Below, piece by piece: positions 18,813 through 28,523 of a DNA stretch of 34,223 nt. Positions within the stretch are counted from its first letter, which is position 1. Every line of letters begins with the position of its first letter. Made by a program: the position numbers and the translations under genes. The notes below the pieces were generated by a model. That model saw only the letters and a list, made by a program, of their open reading frames with translations, was not told where the DNA came from and did not search any database. Where the stretch lies: assembly GCA_016124455.1 (NCBI GenBank), contig WGNQ01000019.1, forward strand, positions 1 to 34,223, given 5' to 3'. This DNA comes from Sideroxydans sp. (GTDB taxonomy: Bacteria > Pseudomonadota > Gammaproteobacteria > Burkholderiales > Gallionellaceae).

Positions 18813-19370
18813 TCATGCCCAGAACAGGGACGTCGCCAGCAGCGCCATGCCGGCACCGAGCCAGCGATCCCGTTCGCGCTGCCGCAACAGTTTCCCCATG
18901 GCCAGCCCGCTGCCGAGCAGCAGCGCTGTCGCGGCGAGGAAACCGCATGCATAGCCGAAAGGTGCGGCCATCACCGGCAGTTCCGCGCCATGGGCGATGC
19001 CGTGCCACAGGGCGAAGAATGCCGCCACGCCTGCCTGTGCCGGCAGAGGCAGGCGTACGGCGAGCGCGACCAGCAGCGCCGCGGCCAGCACACTCGCAGT
19101 GACGGCCGACTCGAGAAACGAAGGCAGGATGCCATCCAGCCCGAGCAGGCCGCCGGCCAGCATGCCGCCCAGGAATGCCGCGACCACCAGCCCGCCTTTC
19201 GCACCGCCGTTGCGCGCCGCCCAGATGCCTACTGCAAGCATGCACAGCACGTGATCCAGCCCGCTGAATGGATGCGCCCAGCCGCTCACGAAACCGCTGC
19301 CGCCGTGCCCCGGATGTGCCCAGGCAACGGCAGGAAGCAACATGGCCCAGATAGCGATCAATATTTTCAT
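18813..19370 (-). CDS. ureJ: HupE/UreJ-family nickel permease
   Basis: This 185-residue inner-membrane protein has an N-terminal signal-like segment ending AVAWA, an exposed histidine motif (HPGHGG) and the family signature [12 protein letters not shown], followed by about six membrane helices with a further conserved WHGIAHGAE. HupE/UreJ proteins import nickel (or cobalt) for hydrogenase or urease. Location inside the urease gene set, between ureB and ureC, supports nickel supply for urease. The start is ATG at 19370 with AAGGAG about 7 bases upstream. Confidence 0.92.
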   Translation of the reverse strand: MKILIAIWAMLLPAVAWAHPGHGGSGFVSGWAHPFSGLDHVLCMLAVGIWAARNGGAKGGLVVAAFLGGMLAGGLLGLDGILPSFLESAVTASVLAAALLVALAVRLPLPAQAGVAAFFALWHGIAHGAELPVMAAPFGYACGFLAATALLLGSGLAMGKLLRQRERDRWLGAGMALLATSLFWA

Positions 19371-19398
19371 GTCCTGCTCCTTGTCAATTTAGCTACGT

Positions 19399-19704
19399 TT
19401 ACAAATCGCCCATGACCCGGCCCTGGAAGCCGTAAATCCTGCGCCCTCCTGCCAGTTCCACCAGTTCGATAGTGCGCACCTGCCCCGGCTCGAAACGCAC
19501 CGCGGTGCCTGCGGCGATATTGAGCCGCATGCCCCGTGCCAGCTCGCGCTCGAATTCGAGCGCATCGTTGACCTCGAAAAAATGGTAGTGCGAACCTACC
19601 TGCACCGGCCGGTCGCCGGTGTTGGCGACCGCCAGCGTCTTCACCCGGCGGCCGGCATTCAGCTCGATCTCGCCCGGTTCTATCCTGTACTCACCCGGTA
19701 TCAT
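19399..19704 (-). CDS. ureB: Urease beta subunit UreB
   Basis: This is the structural subunit of the (alpha-beta-gamma)3 urease. The 101-residue protein shows the conserved [14 protein letters not shown] start, the [11 protein letters not shown] motif and the [12 protein letters not shown] segment. It is a separate gene, as in most bacteria, not fused to ureA. The ATG at 19704 has AGGAGA about 4-5 bases upstream; the gene follows ureA by 8 bases. Confidence 0.97.
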   Translation of the reverse strand: MIPGEYRIEPGEIELNAGRRVKTLAVANTGDRPVQVGSHYHFFEVNDALEFERELARGMRLNIAAGTAVRFEPGQVRTIELVELAGGRRIYGFQGRVMGDL

Positions 19705-19712
19705 CGCGTCTC

Positions 19713-20015
19713 CTATACGATAGGGTTGTGCACGGTAACCAGCTTGGTCCCGTCCGGGAAGGTCGCTTCGACCTGGATGTCCGGAATCATCTCCGGTACC
19801 CCCTCCATCACCTCGTCCCGCTTCAGCAGAGTGCCGCCGTAACTCATCAGCTGGGCAACGGTCTTGCCGTCGCGCGCGCCTTCCATGACGGCGGCCGAAA
19901 TGAATGCCACCGCTTCCGGATAATTGAGCTTAAGGCCGCGCTGCTTGCGCCTTTCGGCCAGCAGGCCGGCCGTAAAAATAAGCAGCTTGTCTTTCTCGCG
20001 AGGTGTCAGCTCCAT
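19713..20015 (-). CDS. ureA: Urease gamma subunit UreA
   Basis: This is the smallest structural urease subunit, 100 residues, with the typical [14 protein letters not shown] start, the LNYPEAVA motif and [21 protein letters not shown] near the end. Length is standard. The ATG at 20015 has GGAGA upstream, 10 bases after ureD. It forms the core of urease with UreB and UreC. Confidence 0.97.
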   Translation of the reverse strand: MELTPREKDKLLIFTAGLLAERRKQRGLKLNYPEAVAFISAAVMEGARDGKTVAQLMSYGGTLLKRDEVMEGVPEMIPDIQVEATFPDGTKLVTVHNPIV

Positions 20016-20025
20016 CTTGTCTCCA

Positions 20026-20925
20026 TCAAGTATTCCAAATACGCGGCACGGTGGCCGCCCGCCCGGTCATGGCCGGCCGCAACAGCAGCCAGAGCGCGGT
20101 CATCCAGGCGCGGGCGGCCTCGGATGAATGCCCGAGGTAACGGGCCACCAGCATGTCCGGCAACAGCGTCAGGCCATGGCGCGCACCCGCTTCTGCCGGT
20201 AGCTGTTGCCTGCAGGCTGCGAGCAGTGCCGGGTCCAGCCCTTCCCCGGTTGCCAGCAGCGTCGCGCTGACGCTGTATCCGGCCAACCCGGCGGGCGACT
20301 GCAATAATGTCGAGCCGCCCTCCAGCATGCCGCGTTCCAGCCATATCGGCCGGCCGGCGCGTTCGATCCGGGTCGACAGGCGCAGCGCCCCGGAAGCCAG
20401 GCTCTCGCCCGATGCCCGACGCCCCAGGCACAGCACTTCCCAGCCAATGAAACCGGCTTGTTCCGCCAGCGCCACGCGCGTCTGCATGTTCGCCAATGCA
20501 CCGTCGAAGACGATGGTTTCCTGGGGCAGCCATTCCAGCACCGCCCCGGTACCCACGGCGAAATCCAGCCGCTGGGAGGCCCAGGCACCTGCGCTGCGAT
20601 ACCACTTCCCGGCACCCGGGGTGGTCAGCAGGGCATGTGCCCCATCTGCCACGGTTGCGGTGATTTCGAGCTCGTCCCCGCCGGCGATTCCGGCCGGCGG
20701 GTGCAACAACAACGTGTGGCAAACTTCGGCGCCCTCGGGATAGAGCGGCTTCTGCACCCGCAACGGCCCCAGATGGGACCTGCGCGCCAATATCGTGGCT
20801 GTCGCCCTGCGTTCGAACTCCAGGTTCAATCTGGCCAGCCAGCCGGCCTTGCCCCCATTGTTACAAGCAAGCATCAAGCCACTCGGCGGCTCCCGGCAAT
20901 CGATTGATTCCGCTATGGAGTTCAC
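20026..20925 (-). CDS. ureD: Urease accessory protein UreD
   Basis: UreD (UreH) is the scaffold that binds apo-urease and recruits UreF and UreG. The 299-residue protein has family features [30 protein letters not shown] and [11 protein letters not shown], and ends with the conserved [18 protein letters not shown] segment. The start is uncertain: the GTG at 20925, 9 bases past the amiE stop, has no clear Shine-Dalgarno. An in-frame ATG at 20874 would give 282 residues, closer to the common length. Both keep the whole conserved domain. Confidence 0.93.
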   Translation of the reverse strand: MNSIAESIDCREPPSGLMLACNNGGKAGWLARLNLEFERRATATILARRSHLGPLRVQKPLYPEGAEVCHTLLLHPPAGIAGGDELEITATVADGAHALLTTPGAGKWYRSAGAWASQRLDFAVGTGAVLEWLPQETIVFDGALANMQTRVALAEQAGFIGWEVLCLGRRASGESLASGALRLSTRIERAGRPIWLERGMLEGGSTLLQSPAGLAGYSVSATLLATGEGLDPALLAACRQQLPAEAGARHGLTLLPDMLVARYLGHSSEAARAWMTALWLLLRPAMTGRAATVPRIWNT

Positions 20926-20934
20926 GCAAGCGGG

Positions 20935-21975
20935 CTAGCGGTGACGCACCGTATCGGGATTCGGGATACCCGGAATGGGGCATTCTTCGGTCCCGACCAT
21001 CGGGCGCGTCAGCTGTTCCACCATTTTTTGCGTGCCCTCGGGGTCGGCCATCCATTTCTGGTAAAACTCATAGGGACAGGCCGCCATGCCCTTGTCGCCG
21101 TCGCCCGAATTGATCATGCCGGTGTAGCCGCGATGCAGCAGCTTGAACAAGTGGTTTTCGGACTGGCCATTTTTACGGAAGTCGCGGATCAGGCTTTTGG
21201 ATAACGCGGCATACTGGATGCCCATTTCCTCTTCGCCGCACTCGCCCAGGGTGCGGCCATCGAAGCCGATCACCGCCGAGTGGCCGAAATACGAGTAGAC
21301 GCCATCGAAGCCGGCTGCGTTGGAGACCGCAACATAGGTGTTGTTGGCAAAGGCCATGGCCTTGGAGATCAGTATCTGCTGTTCCTTGGCGGGATACATA
21401 TAGCCCTGGCAGCGCACGATCAGCTCCGCGCCCTTCATCGCACAGTCGCGCCAGATTTCGGGATAGTTGCCATCGTCACAAATGATCAGGCTCACCTTCA
21501 GTCCCTTGGGACCCTCGGAAACATAGGTACAATTCCCCGGGTACCAGCCTTCGATCGGCACCCACGGCATGATCTTGCGATACTTCTGGACGATCTCGCC
21601 CTTATCGTTCATCAGGATGAGCGTGTTGTACGGCGCCTTGTGCGGATGTTCTTCATGCCGCTCACCGGTCAGCGAGAACACGCCCCAGACCTTGGCATTG
21701 CGGCAAGCCGCCGCAAAGATCTCGGTTTCCTCACCCGGGACGGTCGAGGCCGTTTCGTACATCTCGTCGTTGTTGTACATAATCCCGTGCGTGCTGTACT
21801 CGGGAAAAATCACGAGGTCGAGGCCGGGCAGGCCGACCTTCATGCCTTCAATCATGCGTGCAATGGCGCGCGCATTCTCGAGCACCTCGGCCTTGGTATG
21901 CAGTCGGGGCATCTTGTAATTGACGACAGCCACACCGACTGTGTCATTACTGCTGGAAATATCGCCATGAATCAT
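20935..21975 (-). CDS. amiE: Aliphatic amidase (AmiE, nitrilase superfamily)
   Basis: The enzyme hydrolyses short aliphatic amides such as acetamide and propionamide to the carboxylate and ammonia in the cytoplasm. The 346-residue protein matches the Pseudomonas AmiE type in length and sequence. The catalytic set is E59 (FPEYS), K134 (YRKIMPW), E142 and C166 (IICDDGNY). A TTG two codons upstream is open, but ATG at 21975 has AAGGA six bases upstream and gives the canonical MxHGDISSS start. A formamidase (AmiF) role is less likely given this similarity. Lying between the formamidase pair and urease genes, it widens the amide range of the cluster. Confidence 0.95.
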   Translation of the reverse strand: MIHGDISSSNDTVGVAVVNYKMPRLHTKAEVLENARAIARMIEGMKVGLPGLDLVIFPEYSTHGIMYNNDEMYETASTVPGEETEIFAAACRNAKVWGVFSLTGERHEEHPHKAPYNTLILMNDKGEIVQKYRKIMPWVPIEGWYPGNCTYVSEGPKGLKVSLIICDDGNYPEIWRDCAMKGAELIVRCQGYMYPAKEQQILISKAMAFANNTYVAVSNAAGFDGVYSYFGHSAVIGFDGRTLGECGEEEMGIQYAALSKSLIRDFRKNGQSENHLFKLLHRGYTGMINSGDGDKGMAACPYEFYQKWMADPEGTQKMVEQLTRPMVGTEECPIPGIPNPDTVRHR

Positions 21976-22011
21976 TTTCAATCCTTTCTGAAACTGGTTA
22001 ATGCTGTCTGG

Positions 22012-22341
22012 TTAATGGCTGATCATCCACGGTCGCTTGTTTGCAAATGACTTCGGCGCCGGCGGTGTCGATGCATTCGCGCGAGCCGACGCCTTGCAGC
22101 AGCCGCAACCGCGCGGATGCCGGGACGACGACGATGATTTCGGTTCATGACGTGCTCTCTCGTTGGTCGCCATGGCATGCCGCACATTGCTCGCCATGAT
22201 CGGCAGGTTCGGAGCGGCAACCAGGACCCGCTCTGCCCGCATACCACAGTGCGGACAGACAGCAGGCGCATCGCGATTTTCAATCCGGCGCATCGCCTCG
22301 AACTTCCCGCAATCCGCGCACTGGTAGTCGTAGATCGGCAT
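22012..22341 (-). CDS. fmdB: FmdB-type zinc-ribbon protein
   Basis: The 109-residue protein opens with the FmdB zinc ribbon MPIYDYQCADCGKFE...CPHCG (two CxxC pairs) and has a low-complexity serine/arginine tail with a further GCGCC motif. FmdB was proposed as a regulator of formamidase expression in Methylophilus methylotrophus; the wider family (CxxC_CXXC_SSSS) has no firmly known function. The start is ATG at 22341, five bases after the fmdA stop. The conserved fmdA-fmdB order supports the call. Confidence 0.88.
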   Translation of the reverse strand: MPIYDYQCADCGKFEAMRRIENRDAPAVCPHCGMRAERVLVAAPNLPIMASNVRHAMATNERARHEPKSSSSSRHPRGCGCCKASARANASTPPAPKSFANKRPWMISH

Positions 22342-22345
22342 GGCC

Positions 22346-23572
22346 TCAGACCTTGTCCGGTGACAGCGGCATATCGATCGATCCGTCGAGGTGTTTCACC
22401 GGACCGGCCGCGCTCGGATTGATGTCGAAGTCGAATATCTGCGTCGGAACCCACAGCGTGGCACAGGCGTTCGGCACGTCGACGACGCCGCTGATGTGGC
22501 CCTGCACCGGCGCCGTACCCAGGATCGAGTAGGCCTGCGCACCCGAGTAACCGAACTTCTTCAGGTATTCGATCGCATTCAGGCAGGCTTGCCGGTACGC
22601 CACATTGACGTCCAGGTAATGCTGCTTGCCCTGCTCATCGACCGATACACCTTCGAAGATCAGGTAATCGTTGTAGGTCGGCACGATCGGGCTGGGCTTG
22701 AAGATCGGGTTCTTGATGCCATACTTGGCCATGCCGTCCTTCAGGATCGTCACGCGCATGTGCACCCAGCCCGCCATCTCGATGGCGCCGCAGAAAGTGA
22801 TCTCGCCATCGCCCTGGCTGAAGTGCAGGTCACCCACGCTCAGCCCGGCACCGTCCACGTAAACCGGGAAGAAAACCTTGGCGCCGCGCGACAGATCCTT
22901 GATGTCGCAGTTGCCGCCGTGTTCGCGACCCGGCACCGTGCGCGCGGCTTCGGCCGCCGCCTTGGCCTTGGCCTCGCCCATCAGCTTGCCCATGTGCGCG
23001 GTGCCCGGGAAGGGCGGGTTGGCCAGGCCGCCGGTGGGATCGGTGTCGATCAGCTCCTGCTCGCGCTTGTTCCATTCGGCCAGCATCTTCGCGTCGGGCA
23101 GGCAGCCGATCAGGCCGGGATGAATCAGGCCGGCGTAGCTGACGCCCGGCACGTGGCGCGAACGCGTGAACATGCCCTCGATATCCCAGATCGACTTCTG
23201 CGCCAGCGGGAAATGCTCGGTCAGGAAACCGCCGCCGTTCTTCTTGCTGAAGAAGCCGTTGAATCCCCACAGGCTGTCCTGCTTGGCACCGATGTCCAGC
23301 AATTCGACCACCAGCAGGTCGCCGGGCTTGGCACCTTTCACACCGACCGGGCCCGACAGGTAGTGCACCGTCGTCAGGTCGATGTCGCGCACGTCGTCGG
23401 CGCTGTCGTTGTTCTTGATGAAGCCGCCGGTCCAGTCGTAGGTCTCGAGGATGAAGTCGTCGCCCGGGTTGACCCAGCAGGCCATGGGAATGTCCGGATG
23501 CCAACGGTTGTGGATCATCTCGTTGTCATTCGGGGATTGCGTCAGGTCAACCTTGATAAGTGTCTCTGCCAT
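22346..23572 (-). CDS. fmdA: Formamidase (FmdA)
   Basis: The enzyme hydrolyses formamide to formate and ammonia. The 408-residue protein belongs to the acetamidase/formamidase (FmdA_AmdA) family and is of the length of the Methylophilus enzyme. Conserved stretches include FNGFFSKKNGGGFLTEHFP, PGLIGCLPD and the FSQGDGEITFCGAIE metal/active-site region. The ATG at 23572 has AAGGAGA about 7 bases upstream. It precedes fmdB and follows the urt transporter genes, 55 bases after urtE. In a methylotroph the released formate could feed formate oxidation. Confidence 0.95.
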   Translation of the reverse strand: MAETLIKVDLTQSPNDNEMIHNRWHPDIPMACWVNPGDDFILETYDWTGGFIKNNDSADDVRDIDLTTVHYLSGPVGVKGAKPGDLLVVELLDIGAKQDSLWGFNGFFSKKNGGGFLTEHFPLAQKSIWDIEGMFTRSRHVPGVSYAGLIHPGLIGCLPDAKMLAEWNKREQELIDTDPTGGLANPPFPGTAHMGKLMGEAKAKAAAEAARTVPGREHGGNCDIKDLSRGAKVFFPVYVDGAGLSVGDLHFSQGDGEITFCGAIEMAGWVHMRVTILKDGMAKYGIKNPIFKPSPIVPTYNDYLIFEGVSVDEQGKQHYLDVNVAYRQACLNAIEYLKKFGYSGAQAYSILGTAPVQGHISGVVDVPNACATLWVPTQIFDFDINPSAAGPVKHLDGSIDMPLSPDKV

Positions 23573-23627
23573 GATATTTTCTCCTTGTATTAAGAAAGTA
23601 AGTCAGCGTTAAGTTGCAATCAGAAAT

Positions 23628-24329
23628 TCAGACGGACAGGTAGCGGCTGATCGTTTTCTCATCGACATTCGCTCGCCTGTCCTCGTAAACGAATTTTCCC
23701 TTGTCGATTACAAAGAAGCGGTCCGCGATATCCAGCGTGAAACTCAGCACCTGTTCGGACACCACGATCGTCAGGTCGCGCAAATCGCGGATCTCCTTCA
23801 GGCTCTTCGCGATGTCCTTGATGATGGATGGCTGTATCCCCTCGGTCGGCTCATCAAGCAGCAACACCTTGGGGTTGGTCGCCAGGGCGCGCGCAATCGC
23901 CAGTTGCTGCTGCTGGCCGCCGGACAGGTTGCCGCCCTTGCGCGTGCGCATGTCGAACAGCACCGGGAACAGCGCATACAACTCTTCCGGGACGACGCCC
24001 TGTGCGGAAGATGGCAGCCCGGTCTGGATATTCTCGACCACCGTCATATGGGAAAAGATCATCCGCCCCTGGGGCACGTAAGCCAGGCCGTTCTGGACGC
24101 GCTGGTAGGAATCAAGGCCGTCCAGCTTCTTGCCATCCACGGTAATGCTGCCGCGGGTAGACTGGATAACCCCCATCAGGGTTTTGAACAGCGTGGTCTT
24201 GCCCATGCCGTTGCGGCCCATGACGGCAACGATTTCCTTCTTCTCAACGTCAAGATTCAAATCGTGTATCACCTGGCTCTGGCCGTAGCCGGAGTCGACG
24301 CCTTTGACGCTAAAAATATTATTTGACAT
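23628..24329 (-). CDS. urtE: Urea ABC transporter ATPase UrtE
   Basis: UrtE is one of the two ATP-binding subunits of the urea/short-amide importer of the branched-chain amino acid (HAAT) class, LivF-like. The 233-residue protein has Walker A GRNGMGKT at 38-45, signature LSGGQQQQLAIARA, Walker B VLLLDEPTEG and a GIQPSII D-loop region typical of UrtE. The ATG at 24329 has AGGAA upstream; the gene follows urtD by 9 bases. Confidence 0.93.
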   Translation of the reverse strand: MSNNIFSVKGVDSGYGQSQVIHDLNLDVEKKEIVAVMGRNGMGKTTLFKTLMGVIQSTRGSITVDGKKLDGLDSYQRVQNGLAYVPQGRMIFSHMTVVENIQTGLPSSAQGVVPEELYALFPVLFDMRTRKGGNLSGGQQQQLAIARALATNPKVLLLDEPTEGIQPSIIKDIAKSLKEIRDLRDLTIVVSEQVLSFTLDIADRFFVIDKGKFVYEDRRANVDEKTISRYLSV

Positions 24330-24338
24330 AGGATTTCC

Positions 24339-25079
24339 TCAGTGCCCGAGATAGACTTCAATGACTTTTGGATTGTTCTGCACGGCATCCATGTTGCCTT
24401 CCGCCAGCACCTTGCCCTGATGCAACACCGTCACCTTATGGGCGATGCGCTTGACGAATTCCATATCGTGTTCGATCACGATCACCGACCGTCCTTGTGA
24501 AATCTTGTTAAGCAGCTCGGCCGTCTTCTCACGCTCGGAAACGCTCATTCCGGCCACCGGCTCATCCAGCATCAGCAGTTCCGGGTCCTGTATCAGCAAC
24601 ATGCCGATCTCGAGCCACTGCTTCTGCCCATGGCTCAGCAAACCGGCCTGCTCCTCCAGGTGTTCCGACAGGAAAATTGTCTCGGCGATTTCCAGAATGC
24701 GATCGGTAACGTCCTGCGAGCGCACAAACGTCAACGAGCCGAATACGCTCCGTCCGCGCGGAAAGGAAATTTCCAGGTTCTCGAGAACCGTCAGGTTTTC
24801 ATAGATGGAAGGCGTCTGGAATTTCCGGCCGACCCCCGCCTGCACGATCTTGTATTCGGGATACTTGGTCAGCTCAACGCCTTTGAACCGGATGGTGCCG
24901 CTGGTTGCCCTGGTCTTCCCGCAGATCAGATCCAGCACCGTCGTTTTGCCGGCACCGTTAGGGCCGATGATCACGCGCAATTCATTCTTGTCCACATACA
25001 GGTTCAGGCCATCCACCGCCTTGAACCCATCGAACGAAACCGTCAGGTCTTCAACCGCCAATGCGTATTCATTGCTCAT
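24339..25079 (-). CDS. urtD: Urea ABC transporter ATPase UrtD
   Basis: UrtD is the LivG-like ATP-binding subunit of the urea importer. The 246-residue protein shows Walker A GPNGAGKT at 39-46, the variant signature LSHGQKQWLEIGMLL that marks UrtD, Walker B LLMLDEPVAGMS and the H-loop VIVIEHDMEFV. The start codon lies inside the end of urtC (11-base overlap), indicating coupled translation. Confidence 0.94.
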   Translation of the reverse strand: MSNEYALAVEDLTVSFDGFKAVDGLNLYVDKNELRVIIGPNGAGKTTVLDLICGKTRATSGTIRFKGVELTKYPEYKIVQAGVGRKFQTPSIYENLTVLENLEISFPRGRSVFGSLTFVRSQDVTDRILEIAETIFLSEHLEEQAGLLSHGQKQWLEIGMLLIQDPELLMLDEPVAGMSVSEREKTAELLNKISQGRSVIVIEHDMEFVKRIAHKVTVLHQGKVLAEGNMDAVQNNPKVIEVYLGH

Positions 25080-26223
25080 TTTGGAGCTCCGTCTTAACCG
25101 GGTTTAACTTCTTGAACAGGCCGCTTTGCTTGAACTTCAGCACCAGCTTTTCCAGCCTCTCCTTCAGGTAGCTGTTGTACAGACCGGCCAGCCCGTTGGG
25201 GAACAGCATGACCACGCCGATGAAGAGCGCGCCCATCAGGAACAGCCAGAGCGACGGGAACGATTCCGAGAATGCCGTTTTCCCGTAGTTGACCAGCCAG
25301 GTCCCGTAGACCGCGCCGACCAGCGACATGCGCCCGCCGATGGCCGCGAAGATCACCATCTCGATCGAAGGCACGATGCCGATCAGCGAGGGCGACATGA
25401 ACCCGACCTGCAGGGTGAACATCGCACCGCCGATGGCGGATATCGCCGCCCCCAGGCTGAAGGTGAAGATCTTGAAGTTGGCCACGTCATAGCCGGAGAA
25501 GCGGACGCGGTCCTCCTTGTCGCGCATCGCGAGCAGCAGGCGGCCGAACTTGGAAGACAGCACGTACTTGCACAGCACAATCACGCCGAGCAGCAGCGCG
25601 CCATTGACGTAGTACAGGATATATTTCGCGGAGTTGGAATTGATATTCCAGCCGTGCAGCGTCTTGAGGTCGGTAATACCGTTGATCCCGCCGGTCATGC
25701 CCTGCTGGCCTACCACGAGAATGGTCAGGATCGCCGCAATGGCCTGGGTGATGATCGAGAAATACACGCCGCTGACCCGGCGCTTGAACATCGCCGCGCC
25801 GATCACGTAGGCAATCACCCCGGGCACCACGATGACCGCAATCAGCGTGAAGATCAGGCTATGGAACGGTTCCCAGAATAACGGCAGGCTGGTCACCTGG
25901 TTCCAGTCCATGAAGTCCGGGATGCCCGGCGTAGTCTGGCGCGCCGTGCTGACCGGATCGGAGGCCTCGAGCTTGAGGAACATGGCCATGCAATAGCCCC
26001 CGATCCCGAAGAACACGCCCTGCCCCAGGCTCAAAATCCCGCCATACCCCCACACCATGACCAGCCCGACCGCAGCAAATGCGTAGGTCAGGTATTTGCC
26101 GACCATGTTCAGGCGGAAAATATCGAGCCACAGCGGCAACACGATGAAGATGAATGCGGCCAATACGGCAAGTTCAATGACCCCTTTTTTGCCGCCCAAC
26201 CATTTACTGTAGAAAGTGTTCAT
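25069..26223 (-). CDS. urtC: Urea ABC transporter permease UrtC
   Basis: UrtC is a LivM-like inner-membrane permease subunit. The 384-residue protein has about nine to ten membrane helices and the conserved GYGGILSLGQGVFFGIGGYCMAM motif, followed by a C-terminal cytoplasmic tail of about 35 residues. The start is ATG at 26223, with AAGGA six bases upstream; the GTG one codon earlier is less likely. It follows urtB by 13 bases and overlaps urtD. Confidence 0.94.
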   Translation of the reverse strand: MNTFYSKWLGGKKGVIELAVLAAFIFIVLPLWLDIFRLNMVGKYLTYAFAAVGLVMVWGYGGILSLGQGVFFGIGGYCMAMFLKLEASDPVSTARQTTPGIPDFMDWNQVTSLPLFWEPFHSLIFTLIAVIVVPGVIAYVIGAAMFKRRVSGVYFSIITQAIAAILTILVVGQQGMTGGINGITDLKTLHGWNINSNSAKYILYYVNGALLLGVIVLCKYVLSSKFGRLLLAMRDKEDRVRFSGYDVANFKIFTFSLGAAISAIGGAMFTLQVGFMSPSLIGIVPSIEMVIFAAIGGRMSLVGAVYGTWLVNYGKTAFSESFPSLWLFLMGALFIGVVMLFPNGLAGLYNSYLKERLEKLVLKFKQSGLFKKLNPVKTELQNEQ

Positions 26224-26236
26224 CACGGTTCCTTTT

Positions 26237-27160
26237 CTATTTTCTGACTTTGCTGGTGAACAGGCCTTCGGGCCGCATCATCAGGATGATGATGATGGTC
26301 ATCAAGGTAACCACCTTGCCCATGGCGTTGGTCAGGAAAAATGTCAGGATCGATTGCGCCTGCGCGATCGAGAATGCCGACGAGACCGTTCCGATGATGC
26401 TGCCCGCCCCGCCGAACACGACCACCAGGAAAGTGTCGACGATGTAGAGGGAGCCGCTGGTCGGTCCGGTGGAGGCGATCGTCGTGAAGCTTGCGCCCGC
26501 GATACCGGCAATACCGCAGCCGACGGCAAACGTGATCCGGTCGACCTTCTTGGTATTGATGCCCACCGAGCCGGCCATGATCCGGTTCTGGGTGGTGGCG
26601 CGCACCTTGAGTCCCCAGTTGGAGCGGTAGAGGAACAGGACGACCGCGATGGTCACGGCAATCGATATGCCCATCACGAACAGGCCGTTCAGCGGAATGT
26701 CGATATCCGGCGTAGGCTGCCACGAACCCATCAGCCAGTCCGGCAGGGTGGCGCTGACTTCACGCGCGCCGAACACCGAGCGGAATATCTGCTGCATGAT
26801 CAGGCTCAGGCCCCACGTCGCCAGCAAGGTATCCAGCGGCCGCTTGTAGAGATGCCTGATCAGCGAATACTCGACCAGGTAGCCGACTGCAAAAGCAATC
26901 GCGAATGCCGCAAAGATTGCGACAAGAAAATAATATGGCATCAGACTTGGGAAATACTGTTCCGTAACCTTCGAGAACAGATAAATCGTGTATGCACCGA
27001 TCGTCATAAACTCGCCATGGGCCATATTGATAACGCCCATTTGCCCGAAAATGATCGCCAGGCCCAGCGCCATCAACAACAGTACGCTGAACAAGCTCAG
27101 GCCGGAGAAACCCTGCATGACCAGGATCGACCACAGTTCCGATATTGAGTAACCATCCAT
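26237..27160 (-). CDS. urtB: Urea ABC transporter permease UrtB
   Basis: UrtB is a LivH-like inner-membrane permease subunit. The 307-residue protein has about eight membrane helices, the motif GVINMAHGEFMTIGAY and VFGGAGSIIGTVSSAF near the C terminus. It is the short form, lacking the long periplasmic N-terminal extension present in some UrtB proteins. The ATG at 27160 has GGAGA about 8 bases upstream. It is separated from urtA by 88 bases that contain a hairpin. Confidence 0.94.
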   Translation of the reverse strand: MDGYSISELWSILVMQGFSGLSLFSVLLLMALGLAIIFGQMGVINMAHGEFMTIGAYTIYLFSKVTEQYFPSLMPYYFLVAIFAAFAIAFAVGYLVEYSLIRHLYKRPLDTLLATWGLSLIMQQIFRSVFGAREVSATLPDWLMGSWQPTPDIDIPLNGLFVMGISIAVTIAVVLFLYRSNWGLKVRATTQNRIMAGSVGINTKKVDRITFAVGCGIAGIAGASFTTIASTGPTSGSLYIVDTFLVVVFGGAGSIIGTVSSAFSIAQAQSILTFFLTNAMGKVVTLMTIIIILMMRPEGLFTSKVRK

Positions 27161-27206
27161 TGCAATATCTCCGATGACTTTAATTCGTTTTATGTTTCCG
27201 TAAATC

Positions 27207-27239
27207 GGTCATCCACCACCCGCCGGGCGGCGGATGACC
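27207..27239 (-). promoter_or_regulatory. Hairpin between urtA and urtB
   Basis: GGTCATCC (27207-27214) pairs with GGATGACC (27232-27239), with additional GC pairs inside. On the minus strand no T-run follows, so it is unlikely to be a full terminator. Such hairpins after binding-protein genes usually stabilise the upstream message or cause partial read-through, giving more UrtA than membrane subunits. Confidence 0.7.
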
Positions 27240-27248
27240 CGAGCTGAA

Positions 27249-28523
27249 TCAATAGCCTTTAGGGAAGGGGTTGGGCATGATGTAGTCAGACGTGTACACA
27301 ATGTCCGCCTGACCATCCGAACGCCATTCGCCAATCCGCAGACGCGTCTTCAGGTGATGGTTGCTTTCCAGGTAGACCATGCCTTCCGGTGCATCGATGC
27401 TGATACTTCCGGTTTCCTCGGCCTTGACCACCTTGTCGGTATCAAAGCTGCCGGCCTTCTCAACAGCCGCCTTCCAGATCCATGGACCTTCGTAGGCTGC
27501 CTGCGTCACGTCGCCGATAGGTGCATCAGCGCCGAACTTGGCCTTGAACTGCTTCACGAATTCCTTGTTGCGCGGTGTGTCCAGCGACTGGAAGTACTTC
27601 ATCGCCGAATAGAAGCCGGTCAGGTTTTCGCCGCCGATACCCTTCACTTCATCCTCGGTTACCGACAAGGTCAGCAACGTGTGGTTTTTCCCGGTGATCC
27701 CGGCTGCCTTCAATTGCTTGAACCAGGACACGTTGGAGCCGCCCACCACCGCCGCGTAGATCACGTCGGGTTTTTTCAGGCGAATCTTGTTGATGGTCGA
27801 ACCGAAGCCGGTGCTGCCCAGTGCGGCATACTCTTCACCCACCACCTTGCCGTGCAATACGGTCTCGATGTATTTGCGGGCCAGCTTCATGGTGGTACGC
27901 GGCCAGATGTAGTCGGAGCCGATCAGGTAGAAAGTCTTGGCATGCTTGGTCTTGGCAACCCAGTCGAGGCCGGCAAACACCTGTTGCGTGGCTTCCTGTC
28001 CGGTGTAGATCACGTTCTTGGATTGTTCCAGGCCCTCATAGAAAGTCGGGTAGTACAGCAGGCCGTTGTCGCGCTCGAGAACCGGCAGCACCGCCTTGCG
28101 CGAAGCCGATGTCCAGCAACCGAAAATGGCGGCCACATGGTTTTCTTCCAGCAGTTTCTTGGCCTTTTCCGCAAAAGTCGGCCAGTCGGAGGCGCCGTCT
28201 TCCTGGATGATCTTGATCTTCCTGCCGAGCACGCCGCCCGAGGCGTTGATCTGGTCGATTGCGAGACGCTCGGCCTCGATTGAGCCGGTCTCCGAGATCG
28301 CCATGGTGCCGGTGGACGAGTGCAGCTGGCCCACGATGATTTCGTTATCGGTCACGGCCAGGTGGGTGGTGTTGACCTGGGAGGTAGGAGGCGTAGCTGC
28401 CAGCGCACTGCCTGCGGCTGCAAACAACAGCGTACCGGCCACGGCCAGTGCAACTTTGCGCATCGACAAACCTGCCGAAGCGCACGAATCAGTGGAAGGA
28501 ACCATCGGTTTTTTGCTTGACAT
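27249..28523 (-). CDS. urtA: Urea/short-amide ABC transporter binding protein UrtA
   Basis: UrtA is the periplasmic solute-binding subunit that captures urea (or short amides, as for FmdD of Methylophilus). The 424-residue precursor has a hydrophobic signal segment at about residues 22-43 ending SALA, then the type I periplasmic binding fold starting with IIVGQLHSSTGTMA. Conserved stretches include FGCWTSASRKAVLPV and YYPTFYEGLEQSKN. The start is ATG at 28523, with AAGGAG about 10 bases upstream; the N terminus before the signal is rather long (about 20 residues). It is the first gene of the urea/amide run. Confidence 0.94.
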   Translation of the reverse strand: MSSKKPMVPSTDSCASAGLSMRKVALAVAGTLLFAAAGSALAATPPTSQVNTTHLAVTDNEIIVGQLHSSTGTMAISETGSIEAERLAIDQINASGGVLGRKIKIIQEDGASDWPTFAEKAKKLLEENHVAAIFGCWTSASRKAVLPVLERDNGLLYYPTFYEGLEQSKNVIYTGQEATQQVFAGLDWVAKTKHAKTFYLIGSDYIWPRTTMKLARKYIETVLHGKVVGEEYAALGSTGFGSTINKIRLKKPDVIYAAVVGGSNVSWFKQLKAAGITGKNHTLLTLSVTEDEVKGIGGENLTGFYSAMKYFQSLDTPRNKEFVKQFKAKFGADAPIGDVTQAAYEGPWIWKAAVEKAGSFDTDKVVKAEETGSISIDAPEGMVYLESNHHLKTRLRIGEWRSDGQADIVYTSDYIMPNPFPKGY

